Origin: Candidatus Delongbacteria bacterium
GTDB lineage: Bacteria; CAIWAD01
Direction of reading: 5' to 3'
Length of the DNA: 64,000 nt
Assembly (NCBI GenBank): GCA_020634015.1
Contig: JACKCN010000005.1
Coordinates: forward strand, 186,001-250,000
Both the position numbers and the translations under genes were made by a program. Under the pieces are notes generated by a model. It saw only the letters and a program-made list of their open reading frames with translations. It was not told where the DNA came from and did no database searches. Position 1 is the first letter of the stretch, and every line of letters starts with the position of its first letter. This document shows, in pieces, positions 52,298 through 63,200 of the stretch.

Positions 52298-55200
52298 TCA
52301 GTCGGTGCTGCCATCCGTGGAAGGCAGGGGCACCACGCCACCGGCGGCTTCCTGGTTGACGAACCCACCGAAGAGTTTCTGGAACCATTCGCTCAGGTCT
52401 TCGAGAATGGTGAACAACGCCGGCACCACCATCAGGGTCAGCGCGGTGGCCACGAACAGACCGAAGATCACGGCGGTGGCCATGGAGCCCCACCACTGGG
52501 CGCTGTCGCTGCCGATCACCAGTTCCAGGTTGCGGAAGTCGAAGCTGACGCCCGTGGCCATGGGCACCAGGCCCAGCACGGTGGTCGTGGCGGTCAGCAA
52601 CACGGGCCGCAGACGGGTCATGCCGGCCTGGACCAGCGCATCGTGGCGCGCAATGCCCTTGGCACGCAACTGCTGGGTGTAATCCAGCAGCACGATGGCA
52701 TTGTTGACCACCACGCCCGCCAGACTGATCACACCCACACCGGTCATGATGATGCCGAAGGGCATCTGGGTCACGGTAAGCCCGAAGAACACACCAATCA
52801 GCGACAGCAGCACGCAGAACAGGATCACGATCGGGGTGATCACGCTGCGGAACTGCAGCACCAGCACAAGACCCACGCTGAGAATCGCGGTCAGGAAGGC
52901 ACCGCCAAGGAAATCCTGAGCTTCTTCCTGGTCCTTGCTCTCGCCCGTGAAACTGAGTCGGTAGCCATTGGGCATGTCAAAGTCCTTGAGCAGCTCCTTG
53001 ACTTCCGCCAGAACCTCGTTCGCGTTGCGACCCGTGACATCCGCGAACACGGTGACCACGCGGTCGCGGTCGATGTGGCTGATGCCGCCAATGCCGTTGG
53101 TGAGTGACACGGTGGCCAGTGAGGACAGGGGAACCAGATCGCCTTCGTCCAGCAGCTGCAGGTCGGCAATGTCTTCCACGCTCTGGCGATGGGCCTTGTC
53201 CAGGCGCACGGTGATGTCGTACTCATCCTCGCCGTCACGGAAGGTGCTGGTTTCGCTGCCATTCATTGCCGTACGGACATTGCTGCCGATCATCGCGGTG
53301 TTCACACCCATCATCGCGGCCTTCTCGCGGTTGACCGTGACCATGATCTCGGGCCGTCCCTCGTCGAAATCGTTCTGCAGGTTCACCACGCCGGACACGG
53401 TTTCCACCTTGCGGCGGATGTCCTCGGCAATCCGGCCCAGCTCCTGGAAGTCCTTGCCCTTGATCTCGATGTTGATCGGCTTGCCCGTGGGCGGCCCTTC
53501 TTCCATCTTCTGCACGATCACCTTGGCACCGGACACATTGGCCACGGCCACGCGCAGGCTTTCCATGGTGGCATAGGTGGATTCCACCCGGAAATCACGG
53601 TCCACCATGTCAATGCTGATGCGCGCCTTTTCGGGCGGCCCGGCTTCTCCGGCACCGGTATCGAATTCACCCAGAGCCACGCCCACCTGGGCCACGTAGG
53701 TTTCGATGTTCCGGTACTCGCCCAGATGCTGCTCCAGCTCGCGCACAAGGGCGTCCGTATTGTCCAGCCGTGTACCGGAAGGCATTTCGTAGTCCACGAA
53801 GACCTTCTTGGGGTCGATGTCGGGAAAGAACTCCACACCGGCCCCGAAGGTGGCGTAGATCGCGATGTTTGCAAACAGGGCCAAGAAGGCCAGACTCACC
53901 ACGGCAAAGCGGTGACGCAGGGCCCACTCAAGTGAACGGCGGTACAACTGAAGGAAGGGACTGTTGAGGTAGGCCTCGCGAGAACCGGATTTCTTGTTCA
54001 GCCGCATCAGGGTGGCGCAGAGCACAGGGTTCATCACCAGGCCCACGAAAAGCGAGGCCGACAGTGTCACGATCAGGGTGATGGGCAGGTAGCTCATGAA
54101 CTCGCCCATGATTCCCGGCCAGAACACCAGCGGGAAAAAGGCGGCCAGTGTGGTCAGGGTGGACGAGGCCACCGCCATCGACACTTCGGTGACACCCTTG
54201 TGCGCAGCCGCGTAGGGCCCGTAGCCTTCTTCCCGGTAGCGGTAGATGTTTTCCACGATCACGATCGCGTTGTCCACCAGCATGCCCAGCGCCAGAATCA
54301 GGCTGAAGAGCACCACCATGTTCAGGGTGTACCCCATCAGGTCCAGCACGAAGAAGGAGATCAGCATTGACAGCGGAATGGCCACCGCCACGAAGAGACT
54401 GGTGCGGAAACCCATGAACAGAAAGAGCACACCCACCACCAGGATCAGCCCGGTGAGGATGCCGTTCTCCAGTTCGCCCACCATCATCGCGATGTCCTTG
54501 GACTGATCGCTGGTGTAGGACACCGTCGTGGTGGCGGGCAGGGTGGGCAGCATCTCCTCGACCACCGCCTTGGCACTGTCCACGATGTGGATGATGTTCT
54601 CGCCACTGCGCTTGCTCACCGCCAGCGTGATGCAGTTGTGCCCGCGCATGCGCGCCAGACTGGCGGCATCCTTGAAACCGTAGACCACCTCGGCCACATC
54701 GCGAATGTAGATCGGGTTGTGTTCGTCGGCCTTGACCACGAAATCGCGCACCTGCAAGGGGTCCTTGATCTCGCCGGGTACACGCAGCAGGTAACTGTAG
54801 GGGCCAATGTCCAGCTTGCCGCCGGGAATGCTGATGTTCTCGTTGCGGATCGCGTTCTGCACATCTTCCAGACCCAGCCGGTAGTGGCGCAGCTGGTCCG
54901 GGTTCACATTCACCTGCACTTCGCGCTCGAGGCCACCGGAGATGCCCACTTCCAGCACGCCGTCGATGTCTTCCAGCCGGTCCTGGATGTCCTCGGCCAC
55001 CTGCTTGAGGCGCACCTGATCGTACTCGCCGGACACATTCACCAGCAGGATTGGGAAGGCGCCGAAGTTCAGCTCGGTGATGATGGGGTCCTCGGCGTCA
55101 TCGGGCAGCTCGGGCGTGGCCAGATCCACCTTCTCGCGCACCTTGTTGATCACATCGTCCACATCCTCCTCGGGGTCGAACTCCAGGGTGATGTTGGACA

Positions 55201-55462
55201 CGCTTTCCTGCGAGAAGGACTTCATCTCCTTGATGTTGTCAATGTCCACAAGCTCCTGCTCGAGCTTGTTGGTGATCAGGCTTTCCATGTCCTGGGGGCT
55301 GGTGCCCGGATACACGGTGGTCACGATCACGAAGGGAATCTGGATGTCCGGCGAGGCTTCGCGCGGCAGATTGATGTAGCTCAGGGTTCCCGTGAGAATC
55401 GAAATCAGGATCAGCACGTAAACCGCGGGCATGTTGCCCAGAGCGAAGTTGCTGATCTTCAT
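52298..55462 (-). CDS. RND efflux pump inner-membrane transporter (HAE1-like)
   Basis: A 1054-residue transporter of normal length with 12 membrane helices. Transmembrane helix 1 is MPAVYVLILISILTGTLSY, porter loops at about 40-330 and 560-860. The proton-relay helix reads LGMLVDNAIVIVENIYRYRE, with VDN rather than the VDD of AcrB, as in many pumps of this subgroup. The second relay helix is ISLAGVVVNNAIVLLDY, keeping the N-N pair. It exports hydrophobic or amphipathic compounds from the inner membrane through the adaptor and TolC. Its start overlaps the adaptor stop by four bases. The substrate cannot be deduced. Confidence 0.95.
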   Translation of the reverse strand: MKISNFALGNMPAVYVLILISILTGTLSYINLPREASPDIQIPFVIVTTVYPGTSPQDMESLITNKLEQELVDIDNIKEMKSFSQESVSNITLEFDPEEDVDDVINKVREKVDLATPELPDDAEDPIITELNFGAFPILLVNVSGEYDQVRLKQVAEDIQDRLEDIDGVLEVGISGGLEREVQVNVNPDQLRHYRLGLEDVQNAIRNENISIPGGKLDIGPYSYLLRVPGEIKDPLQVRDFVVKADEHNPIYIRDVAEVVYGFKDAASLARMRGHNCITLAVSKRSGENIIHIVDSAKAVVEEMLPTLPATTTVSYTSDQSKDIAMMVGELENGILTGLILVVGVLFLFMGFRTSLFVAVAIPLSMLISFFVLDLMGYTLNMVVLFSLILALGMLVDNAIVIVENIYRYREEGYGPYAAAHKGVTEVSMAVASSTLTTLAAFFPLVFWPGIMGEFMSYLPITLIVTLSASLFVGLVMNPVLCATLMRLNKKSGSREAYLNSPFLQLYRRSLEWALRHRFAVVSLAFLALFANIAIYATFGAGVEFFPDIDPKKVFVDYEMPSGTRLDNTDALVRELEQHLGEYRNIETYVAQVGVALGEFDTGAGEAGPPEKARISIDMVDRDFRVESTYATMESLRVAVANVSGAKVIVQKMEEGPPTGKPINIEIKGKDFQELGRIAEDIRRKVETVSGVVNLQNDFDEGRPEIMVTVNREKAAMMGVNTAMIGSNVRTAMNGSETSTFRDGEDEYDITVRLDKAHRQSVEDIADLQLLDEGDLVPLSSLATVSLTNGIGGISHIDRDRVVTVFADVTGRNANEVLAEVKELLKDFDMPNGYRLSFTGESKDQEEAQDFLGGAFLTAILSVGLVLVLQFRSVITPIVILFCVLLSLIGVFFGLTVTQMPFGIIMTGVGVISLAGVVVNNAIVLLDYTQQLRAKGIARHDALVQAGMTRLRPVLLTATTTVLGLVPMATGVSFDFRNLELVIGSDSAQWWGSMATAVIFGLFVATALTLMVVPALFTILEDLSEWFQKLFGGFVNQEAAGGVVPLPSTDGSTD

Positions 55463-56550
55463 CCCTCGGTCCTTTCAACGACGCGCACGCTCTGGCCGTC
55501 CACCACATCGCGGAAGCCCTTGACGATCAGTGGCTCACCGGGCTGCAGGCCGGAGGAAATGCGCACCATGTCGCCATCGCGGTCGGCCGTGTCGATGATG
55601 CGTTTGACCGCGCGGCCATTTTCCTCGACATACACGAAGAGGTGGTCCTGGGCCTGCTGCACGATGGACAAGGGAATCACGATGCTGTTGGCGTGCGAAT
55701 TGCGGAACACGCTCACTTCGCAGAGCATGCCGGGCTTGAGGCCCGCGCCGCTCCTCAGCTGGATTTCCATGGGCAGTGTGCGGTCGCGGGTATCGATCAC
55801 CGAGGCGATCCAGCTGACGGTTCCGCTGGTGGAGAGACCGGCTTCGGTCACCCGGATGTCGGCTTCGTGGCCCCGGCGCATGAAACCGGCCTGGTTCTCG
55901 GGCACACCCACGCGCACCTTGAGGTGCTCGTTGTCCACCAGGCGCAACAGGGGCTGACCGGGAGCGACCAGTTCGCCCAGCTTGACCTGCCGGTCGTCCA
56001 CCACACCCGCGAAGGGAGCGATCACGAAGCAGTTCTCGAGGTACACGGAGGCTTCGCTGGCCTGAGCCTCGGCGATGCGCAGAGCGTTGCCGATCTTGCG
56101 GAAGTCGGTTTCGCTCACGCCCAGCCCCTGATCGTACTGACGCTTGGCCGTGTCGAAGTCCAGCTGTGCGCTCTCCAGCGCGGCCTGGGCCATGTTCCAG
56201 CTGCTGCGAGCCTGTCGGCTGTCGATTTCCAGCAGAGTATCGCCCTTGGCCACCTGGGCGCCACGGTCGTGGATCACGCGGGTCAGGCGACCATTGCTGG
56301 CGGCGGACAGCAGAGCATTGTACTCGCTTTGCACCTCGCCGACCAGACTGAGGTGCGAGGCGAAATCCCGGGTTCCCAGAGTCTGCACGCTCACGTTCAC
56401 GGTCACTTCCTTGCCGGGAGCCGTGCTGGTGCTGGTTCCTTCGGCCTCGGCCTGTGTGTCGCCCGAGCACCCGGTGAAGATCAGGCCGGAGCCCAGGGCG
56501 GCAACCAGCATCCAGTGGGCCACACGGCCCGTGATTGTCTTGTGACGCAT
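55459..56550 (-). CDS. RND periplasmic adaptor (membrane fusion protein), lipoprotein
   Basis: A 363-residue lipoprotein. The signal peptide ends LIFTGC, a good lipobox. Core pattern: LVGEVQSEYNALLSAASNGRLTRVIHDRGAQVAKGDTLLEID (barrel-sandwich half), a coiled-coil hairpin (MAQAALESAQLDFDTAKRQ), the second half FVIAPFAGVVDDRQVKLGELVAPGQPLLRLVD, then a beta-barrel and membrane-proximal domain ending QPGEPLIVKGFRDVVDGQSV. It links the RND pump to the outer-membrane channel. The gene starts directly after the tolC-like stop and overlaps the pump gene, so expression is coupled. Confidence 0.95.
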   Translation of the reverse strand: MRHKTITGRVAHWMLVAALGSGLIFTGCSGDTQAEAEGTSTSTAPGKEVTVNVSVQTLGTRDFASHLSLVGEVQSEYNALLSAASNGRLTRVIHDRGAQVAKGDTLLEIDSRQARSSWNMAQAALESAQLDFDTAKRQYDQGLGVSETDFRKIGNALRIAEAQASEASVYLENCFVIAPFAGVVDDRQVKLGELVAPGQPLLRLVDNEHLKVRVGVPENQAGFMRRGHEADIRVTEAGLSTSGTVSWIASVIDTRDRTLPMEIQLRSGAGLKPGMLCEVSVFRNSHANSIVIPLSIVQQAQDHLFVYVEENGRAVKRIIDTADRDGDMVRISSGLQPGEPLIVKGFRDVVDGQSVRVVERTEG

Positions 56551-57915
56551 CTATTCATCCCCTTCAGCGATGTCGATCCGGATCCTGTCGATATCTCCAA
56601 CGGCGTGCAGCAGGTTCACCTGAGCCACGCGCAATTTGTACTCAGCCGTGGCCAGGTTCACGCCGGCCAGCTTGCGGGCCGTGCGTGCATCACGCAGCTC
56701 CAGACCACTTCCACTGCCGCTTTCATTGCGCAGGCTGGCGATTCGCAGGCCTTCTTCGGCGGCTTCCACATTGCGCTGCCACGCGGTCAGGTCGGCCTGG
56801 CTGCGTTGCAGTTCATCCATCGCGGCGCGGGTCTGCAGGCGCACCTGGTCGCGAGTCAGTGCCAGATCCGCGCGGGCGCGCAAGAGGGACAGCTTGCCTT
56901 TCTGCACCTGGGCATCCTTGCGGAAGCCGCTGAACAAGGGCACCGACAGACTGACGCCCGCATTCCAGCTGTTCTGCCAGCTGTCGTTCTGGCTGAACAG
57001 GTCCCAGACATTGCTGCGTTCGGCATTGGCAAAGGCATTCAGCACGGGCCACTGGTCCGCACGGTAGACATTCACACCCCGGCGATAGCCTTCCACCGCA
57101 TTCTCGGCCAGCAGGATCTCGGGCCGATTGCGGGCGGCCATCTCTTCCAGCGACTGAGGATCGGTAGCCAGATCCACGACGACGTTGAACTTGTGCAGCA
57201 CCAGCTCGGCCTCGGGGTCGAGACCCAGCGTGATGCGCAAGGCGTTTTCGGCCGTGCTCAGGTTCTTTTCGGCCTCTCGCAGGGCGGGAATCGAATTCAG
57301 GTATTCCACTTCACTGCGCAGCAGGTCGTAACGGCTGAGGCTGCCCATCTGGTCCAGCAGGGTCGCTTCGTCGAAATGGGCCTTGGTCTGTTCCACGATC
57401 TGCTGATTCAGGTCCACCAGGTCGCGCAGCAGGATCACCTGGGCGTACTGCTCGAGGAAACTCTGCACCAGGGTCTGGCGGGCTGCGTTGAGCCCCTGCT
57501 CGGCCACGCGGCTGTAGCTGCGTGACACGCCAATGGCCTGGAACACGGCGGCATTGAACAGCGGTTGCTGCAGGCTGAGCTTGCCGGCGTAGTTGTCTGC
57601 CGCGGCGGCCTTGAGCACGGCCGCGCTCTCGGGCCCGCTGCCATCGGGGTCGAAACTGAATTCCGAGATGTTGCCGATGCGGGTCCAGCTCAGCTCCGAC
57701 GTCAGGCTGGGCAGAGCCTCGCCCGAGGTCTGGCGCACATTCTGGCGCGCGTCCTCGCGGTCGGCAAGTTGCTTCTGGTAGTCGCGGTTGTGTTCCAGCA
57801 TGTACTGGATGGCCTCGCCGGGTGGCAGGTCAAAGCGCTCCGCGGATTTGACCCGGGGCGCCAGGAATCCCAGCAGCAGCACGATCCAGAGAGCGTGCCG
57901 TGGCAGTGTATTCAT
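56551..57915 (-). CDS. TolC-family outer-membrane efflux channel
   Basis: A 454-residue protein with a signal peptide (HALWIVLLLGFLAPRVKS). Two structural repeats (about 30-230 and 245-440) have the family's helical hairpins. The start at 57915 is an ATG with AAGGA in front and overlaps the stop of the regulator gene (ATGA). It forms the outer-membrane channel of the adjacent RND system. The gene order regulator, channel, adaptor, pump is typical for FCB-type efflux operons. Confidence 0.93.
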   Translation of the reverse strand: MNTLPRHALWIVLLLGFLAPRVKSAERFDLPPGEAIQYMLEHNRDYQKQLADREDARQNVRQTSGEALPSLTSELSWTRIGNISEFSFDPDGSGPESAAVLKAAAADNYAGKLSLQQPLFNAAVFQAIGVSRSYSRVAEQGLNAARQTLVQSFLEQYAQVILLRDLVDLNQQIVEQTKAHFDEATLLDQMGSLSRYDLLRSEVEYLNSIPALREAEKNLSTAENALRITLGLDPEAELVLHKFNVVVDLATDPQSLEEMAARNRPEILLAENAVEGYRRGVNVYRADQWPVLNAFANAERSNVWDLFSQNDSWQNSWNAGVSLSVPLFSGFRKDAQVQKGKLSLLRARADLALTRDQVRLQTRAAMDELQRSQADLTAWQRNVEAAEEGLRIASLRNESGSGSGLELRDARTARKLAGVNLATAEYKLRVAQVNLLHAVGDIDRIRIDIAEGDE

Positions 57916-58511
57916 CGAACGCTTCCTTCCTTGTTGAGGATGCCCTGGAAAATCGTGCCCAGCATGGCTTCCATGAACTTCTCGGGTGGCATGTCCACCC
58001 ACTTGTGATCCCTGTTGTGCACGTTGATGTGAAACAAAGAAATGATGATGGGAAAGACGGCCAGCACGTCCAGATCGGCGCGGAACTCTCCGCCGCGGAT
58101 CCCGTTCTCCAGGATGCGCGGGATGTGCTGGTCGAAAATGCCCTTGTCGTGGCATTCGCGGTGCAGGAGTTCCGGGGGCAGTTCCAGACTGGCGGGAGCG
58201 GTCATGAAGCGGGCCAGTACCGGGTGGCGGTCGAGGATCGCATTGAACTCCACCACGATGCGGCGCAGGCGTTCGCTGCAGCTGATATCCAGCGAGATGA
58301 TCTCCTCGAAACGCTCGCTCACCTTTTCGCGTTCATGGTCCAGCAAGGCGATGAACAGCTCTTCCTTGCTCTTGAAGTGCAGGTAGATGCTGCCCTTGGC
58401 AATGCCGACCTCCCGGGCGATGTCGTCCACCACGGTCCGGCGGTAGCCGAAGTGGCTGAAGCACCCCGCGGCGGCTTCCAGAATCAGTTCCCGACGATCT
58501 GGACTGTTCAT
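57912..58511 (-). CDS. TetR/AcrR-type repressor of the efflux operon
   Basis: A 199-residue protein. The ATG at 58511 is preceded by AAAGG. The helix-turn-helix is at residues 8-52: LILEAAAGCFSHFGYRRTVVDDIAREVGIAKGSIYLHFKSKEELF. The C-terminal ligand domain is helical. It is the first gene of the operon and overlaps tolC by four bases. A perfect inverted repeat 30 bases upstream (58541-58564) is the probable operator, so the protein should repress itself and the pump until an effector binds. Confidence 0.92.
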   Translation of the reverse strand: MNSPDRRELILEAAAGCFSHFGYRRTVVDDIAREVGIAKGSIYLHFKSKEELFIALLDHEREKVSERFEEIISLDISCSERLRRIVVEFNAILDRHPVLARFMTAPASLELPPELLHRECHDKGIFDQHIPRILENGIRGGEFRADLDVLAVFPIIISLFHINVHNRDHKWVDMPPEKFMEAMLGTIFQGILNKEGSVR

Positions 58512-58540
58512 GTATGACCTTTCTGACTGAATGGGCAAGA

Positions 58541-58564
58541 TGACCGAAATGTTCAATTCGGTCA
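58541..58564. promoter_or_regulatory. TetR operator upstream of the efflux operon
   Basis: TGACCGAA (58541-58548) and TTCGGTCA (58557-58564), perfect 8-base arms with an 8-base spacer, centred 42 bases upstream of the regulator ATG. Length and symmetry are typical for TetR dimers. TTGAAC lies inside the repeat on the minus strand and may be part of the -35 region, so binding would block transcription. Confidence 0.75.
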
Positions 58565-58701
58565 CCGGGTCCAAGAGTCGGCATTCCGCAGGAATTAGTC
58601 AAGGGGGCGAGACATTTCCCGGGCAGGTGAACTGCCCGGCACTCGCGCCATTCGTGCGGGCGATGGCTATATTTGGCGCTCAACCCGGAAGGATCCACAC
58701 A

Positions 58702-59325
58702 ATGACTCCACGCACGTTGCTGGCCTTGATTCTGCCCTTGCTCTGCCTTCAGGTCACCTCCCCCGCCTTGGCGGCGGAACGCAGTCTGGCCGACAGTCTG
58801 GAACAGAGCATCAGTTTTCTGATGCAGGCCAAGGACCGGATCGACCGCTCCCCGCTTGACAGCCTGGCCCGCACCCAGCTGGATCTGCGGGTCAGCGAGA
58901 TCTACGACTGGGCGGATGCCCGCCCCACTCTTGGCCCGCTGAAAGGGCGCGACTGGTTGCTGCTGGGTGACCTGATGGCCTGGCTCAGCAATTTCGGCGA
59001 ACGTTACGCCTATGACCGCTGCGTCAACGCCTACAAGCATGCCGGCCAGGACCCTGAGATCGAATGGGAGGCATTTCACAGCCTCCTGACGGCCTACGAG
59101 AAGGTGGGCTTCGCGCCGGGCGTGGTCACCACGGGGGAGCGATTGGTGGAACTGGACTCCCGCATGGCCCGCGAGGAAAAGGTGGAGTACAGTCTTGCGG
59201 TGGCCCACTTCAAGCTCGGCAACAAGCAGGAGGCACAACGCTGGATCAAGCGCTACCTGAAACACCACCGGAAGGACCCCGAAGGCCGCAGCCTGAAACA
59301 GCGCATCCGCAAGGAACTGCGCTGA
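58702..59325 (+). CDS. Periplasmic TPR-like protein
   Basis: A 207-residue protein with GGAAGGA before the ATG at 58702. Signal peptide (LLALILPLLCLQVTSPALA, about 1-23). The remainder is helical with tetratricopeptide-like pairs (WEAFHSLLTAYEKVGFAPGVVTTGERLVELD and EYSLAVAHFKLGNKQEAQRWIKRYLKHH). The C-terminus is strongly basic. TPR proteins mediate protein contacts; the partner is unknown. A TATATTTG box at 58668-58675 is a possible -10. It diverges from the efflux operon and could share the operator region. Confidence 0.78.
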   Translation: MTPRTLLALILPLLCLQVTSPALAAERSLADSLEQSISFLMQAKDRIDRSPLDSLARTQLDLRVSEIYDWADARPTLGPLKGRDWLLLGDLMAWLSNFGERYAYDRCVNAYKHAGQDPEIEWEAFHSLLTAYEKVGFAPGVVTTGERLVELDSRMAREEKVEYSLAVAHFKLGNKQEAQRWIKRYLKHHRKDPEGRSLKQRIRKELR

Positions 59326-59347
59326 ACCAGTCGTTCTGGATCTGTAG

Positions 59348-59375
59348 GGCGGGATGCCGCGCTTGGCATCTCGCC
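59348..59375 (+). terminator. Hairpin terminator after the TPR gene
   Basis: GGCGGGATGCC pairs with GGCATCTCGCC over a GCGCTT loop (11 bp with one G-U), followed by GCCATACTTTG. The U-run is short. Confidence 0.65.
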
Positions 59376-59741
59376 GCCATACTTTGCCTCATAGCCGCGC
59401 CATTCGTGCCCCAATGCGTCAGGGCTCACTCTGGTACGATTCCTGGCCATTTTCTGCTTTGATCCCGCTCCGCCAACTGTTCAGGTTTTGTACAGCGCTG
59501 CCAATCTTCTACCGCCTCGCCAAAATTTATCAGCAATAACTCACCGGATCCTGCCCCGGGTATTCCCATTCCCAAAGCCAAAACCTCGCCATTGACCTGA
59601 TTGAGTGGAGATTCGGTTCGATCGAATTGGTCAGGCACGGCATTTGCCGAGCGAGCCTGCACAACATTCAGCAAACAATCCCGATTCAATAACCATGACT
59701 TGGGCCCTTCAGGGCAGAGCCATCCATTTCCAGGAGGAACA
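59376..59741. other. Intergenic region upstream of the metalloprotease pair
   Basis: 366 bases with no credible gene. The stretch 59515-59550 is markedly AT-richer than its surroundings and is probably where the promoter of the downstream pair lies, but I cannot identify clear hexamers. Confidence 0.4.
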
Positions 59742-60230
59742 ATGAAGAATCTATTGACGCTGGCGGCCTGCCTGCTCCTTTCAGGAGCCGCAATGGCCGA
59801 CCAGGGTCCAGCACTGGTCACCAGCGGACCCGCAGAAGGCCCCATCGTGCGCGGGGAGGTACCGGCCAATGCTGCCTGGCAACTCCAGCAGCGGACCGCC
59901 GAAAGCATTGCCACCCTTGAAGCCCGGATGGGCATGGGGGAAGATGACGAGGCACTCCAGTTGCAGATCATCGATCTGAAGCGTCAGAGTGACCTGCAGC
60001 GCCTGGAGCTGCTGGCAACCGACTACCGCAATCAGGGCCGGCTGGAAGAAGCCGCCGAAGCGGAAGCCGAGCTGCAAAGGCGCCTGACCCCCAATCAGGA
60101 CCGTGAAGCGGCCGGTCGTGTGCCTCTGACCCTTGAGCAGAAGCAGGCCATTGGCGGCACCGAATCCACGGCCCCCAAGGCTGCGGTCAGTGTGCCCACC
60201 ACCAGCACGACGGACGGGGGCGCCCAATGA
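59742..60230 (+). CDS. Secreted helical protein coupled to the M43 protease
   Basis: A 162-residue protein. The strong ribosome binding site CAGGAGGAAC precedes the ATG at 59742. Signal peptide (LLTLAACLLLSGAAMA, about 1-19). Residues 45-120 are a charged helix or coiled coil (ESIATLEARM...LQLQIIDLKRQSDLQRLELLATDYRNQG), and the tail is Ala/Thr/Pro-rich. The TGA overlaps the ATG of the metalloprotease gene (ATGA), so both are translated in register. It may be a chaperone, inhibitor or propeptide-like partner for the protease, but the family is unknown to me. Confidence 0.8.
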   Translation: MKNLLTLAACLLLSGAAMADQGPALVTSGPAEGPIVRGEVPANAAWQLQQRTAESIATLEARMGMGEDDEALQLQIIDLKRQSDLQRLELLATDYRNQGRLEEAAEAEAELQRRLTPNQDREAAGRVPLTLEQKQAIGGTESTAPKAAVSVPTTSTTDGGAQ

Positions 60231-63200
60231 AATTCTCTCATTCCCTGATGCTGGCCGGCGTTCTGGCGCTTGGCTGCGGACTCACGGCTCAGGCCGATAC
60301 CATGGAACCTGGTGTGCACCCCGATCGCGAAGTGCGTGAAGGCTGCTCCAGTGCGCTGACCCAGTGGGACGTGGAGCAGTTGCGTGAGCTGGAAGCCACC
60401 GGCATCTACGACAACGAAGACCCCTCCCGCGAAGTGGGCACCTATCTGGTGTATCTCGCCTTCCACATCGTGCGTACCTCCTCCGGTACGGGCGGGATTG
60501 CCCAGAGCCAGTTGGATCAGGCCCTGATCGACCTGGCCGACGCCTTTGTCGGCACGGGCATCTGCTTCACGGTGGCCTACACCGATTACATTGACAACAC
60601 CACGTACTACAACATCGACAACGATGCCGAGCGCGCGGTGCTGAAGGGCATCAACAACCAGGCCAACATGCTGGATTGCTACTTCGTGAACTACGATGGT
60701 GGCTATTGCGGCGTGTCGTCCTTCACCTGGTCCACGGAGCAGGGCATCACCTTCGACAACGGCTGCGTGGGCGTGGCCAGCAATCCCTCGACCTTCCCCC
60801 ACGAAGTGGGCCACTACTTCAACCTGCTGCACACCCACGAACCGGCCTACGGCAACGAGTGCCCCACGGGCAGCAACTGTGGATCCGCGGGCGATCTGGT
60901 CTGCGACACCCCGGCCGACCCCGAGCTGAGCACCAGCAATGTGAACACCAGCTGCGTGTACACCGGTTCGGAAATCATCTTCTGTGACTTCGCCATCCGC
61001 AGTTACAACCCCGATCCCACCAACCTGATGAGCTACAGCCGCAAGACCTGCCGCACCAACTTCACTCCCGGGCAGCGCAGCCGCATGCTGGCGACGCTGA
61101 CCTCGGCTCCGCGTTGGGGCGAGGTGGGCTTCTACTCGCCCGACTTCGATTTCTCGACCCCCACGGGCTGGAGCAATGCGGTGGTGCCGCGCAACACAAC
61201 CGGTGGCAGCAGTGCTTCCTGCCTGGTCACCAGCACCCTGCCCGGCAACAGCAATACCACCTATTACAACCAGGCCATGCGTCAGGCCAACAGCAGCTCC
61301 CACAATCCGGGTGTCTACGGCCGTGCGTTCCTGGACAATGTCTACACGATCTGGTACAGCTACGGTGGCGGTACCTGGAGCGGAACGCAGTACTGGAACA
61401 ATGTGGGACCCATCACGGTGCGCGGCGGACGCCATGCCCTGCATTCCACGGTGGATTACTTCGACGAAGTCTGCGAATCCAACGAGTCGGACAACACGCG
61501 CAACACCCAGTGGGTCTGGAGCCCCTATGTCCTTGGCGACGACCAGAGCCTGCAGCGCAGCACTCCTCCCGAGAAGATGACCACCACCTGGACCTACCCC
61601 AACTGCGACGGCTTCCAGTTGACGGGAAACAGCTGGTGGTCCGCGGTGGCGATCCAGCCTCTGACCACGACCGCTGACTTCGACGTGTACCTGCACAACG
61701 ATTACACGGGCAGCACCGCCGGATTCGCCACCACCCTGGCGACTTCAACCTACGGCAGTGGGCAGAATGACTGGGTCATCGTCAACCACAACCAGGCGGG
61801 TTATGGCGGTACCTATCAGGCCGGCATCATCAACTACGACGGCGAAACCGCCGACGTGCGCACGAACCGGATCAACTCACGCACCCTGAGCAAGACCGAT
61901 GGAACCCGGATCTGCGGCACCCTGCCCTCCAACCGGATCATGGACATCTTCGAGGTCTACTTCAGCACCGATGACATCGCGGACACCTGGACCGTGACAC
62001 TCAGCAGCGATGATGCGGCGGATCTGGATCTGTACATCTATGATGCCGCAGGCAGCTTCTACGGTCGCAACCAGTACCTCGAGAACAGCCAGACCAACGG
62101 AACCTCCGATGAGGTGCTGACCCTGACCGCGAATACGGACCTGGCTGCCTCTGGTTGGTACTCCTTCGTGATCGCCAAGGACGAACTGGCCGACCTGACC
62201 CTGCAGTCCACCTACGAGGTGAAATTCACCAACAACAGCAACAAGCTGACCATCAACCCCACCAGCACGGTGCAGGTGGCCGTGATCCAGGATGCCAACC
62301 CCTACGGGTCCGCCGAATGGCTGACGCAGTTGACGGCCTTTGGTTATCCCCATACCGTCATCCCCACGGCCGACATCGCCAGCACCAACCTGGATGCCTA
62401 TGGTGTGGTGATCATTCCCACGCCCGTGACCATTGCAGCCCACGACAACATCCAGGCCAATCTCGCCCTGCTGGATGCTTACAACGACCGGGGCGGTGTG
62501 CTGATCCAGGGCACGGCTACCTCCATCAACACCGACGGCTTCTACACCGCGGGCGGCGTGCTGGCGAACTGGGAAACCTGTGCGGTGGCGCATCCTTCCA
62601 GCCACATTCTGGTCACCGGTGTGGGCGCGGATGCTCCCGGCAGTTCGGCCGTGCACCATGTGCTGACCGCCCCCGGAGCCGGATGGACCAACCTGGCCTG
62701 GACCGATTGCGGCACCAACCAGAGCTGCATGCTGCTGAACGACGCCGACGGACTGCTGATCTACGGTGCGCCCATGGAACACAGCGTGGCCAACTACGAC
62801 TGCACTCTGGGCGAGAGCATCGAGAACATCGTGCAGTGGGCCTACAAGCGGGCCAAGCAGACGATTCGCGTGACACGCACTCCCATTCAGGGGTCGGCTG
62901 CCGTGGTGCTCAATTACAACAAGAGCATTCTCACATCCGTGACTTACACCAACACCGAATCGCTGAGCTGGCTGACTGTCAATCCGCTCAGCGGCACGAT
63001 TCCCGTGCTGGACGGTGGCGACCCAATCACCTTCACGATGATTCCGGGTGGCAACGCCGCCGGCATCTACAGGGGAGCGGTCACTGTGGGCAATACTCTG
63101 TACAACTCGACGGAACTCGTGTACGCCTACATGAATCTGGTGACTCGCAAGCCCGCCGTGCCCATCAACCTGACCATGGTTCCATTGGATTTCAGCCCCG

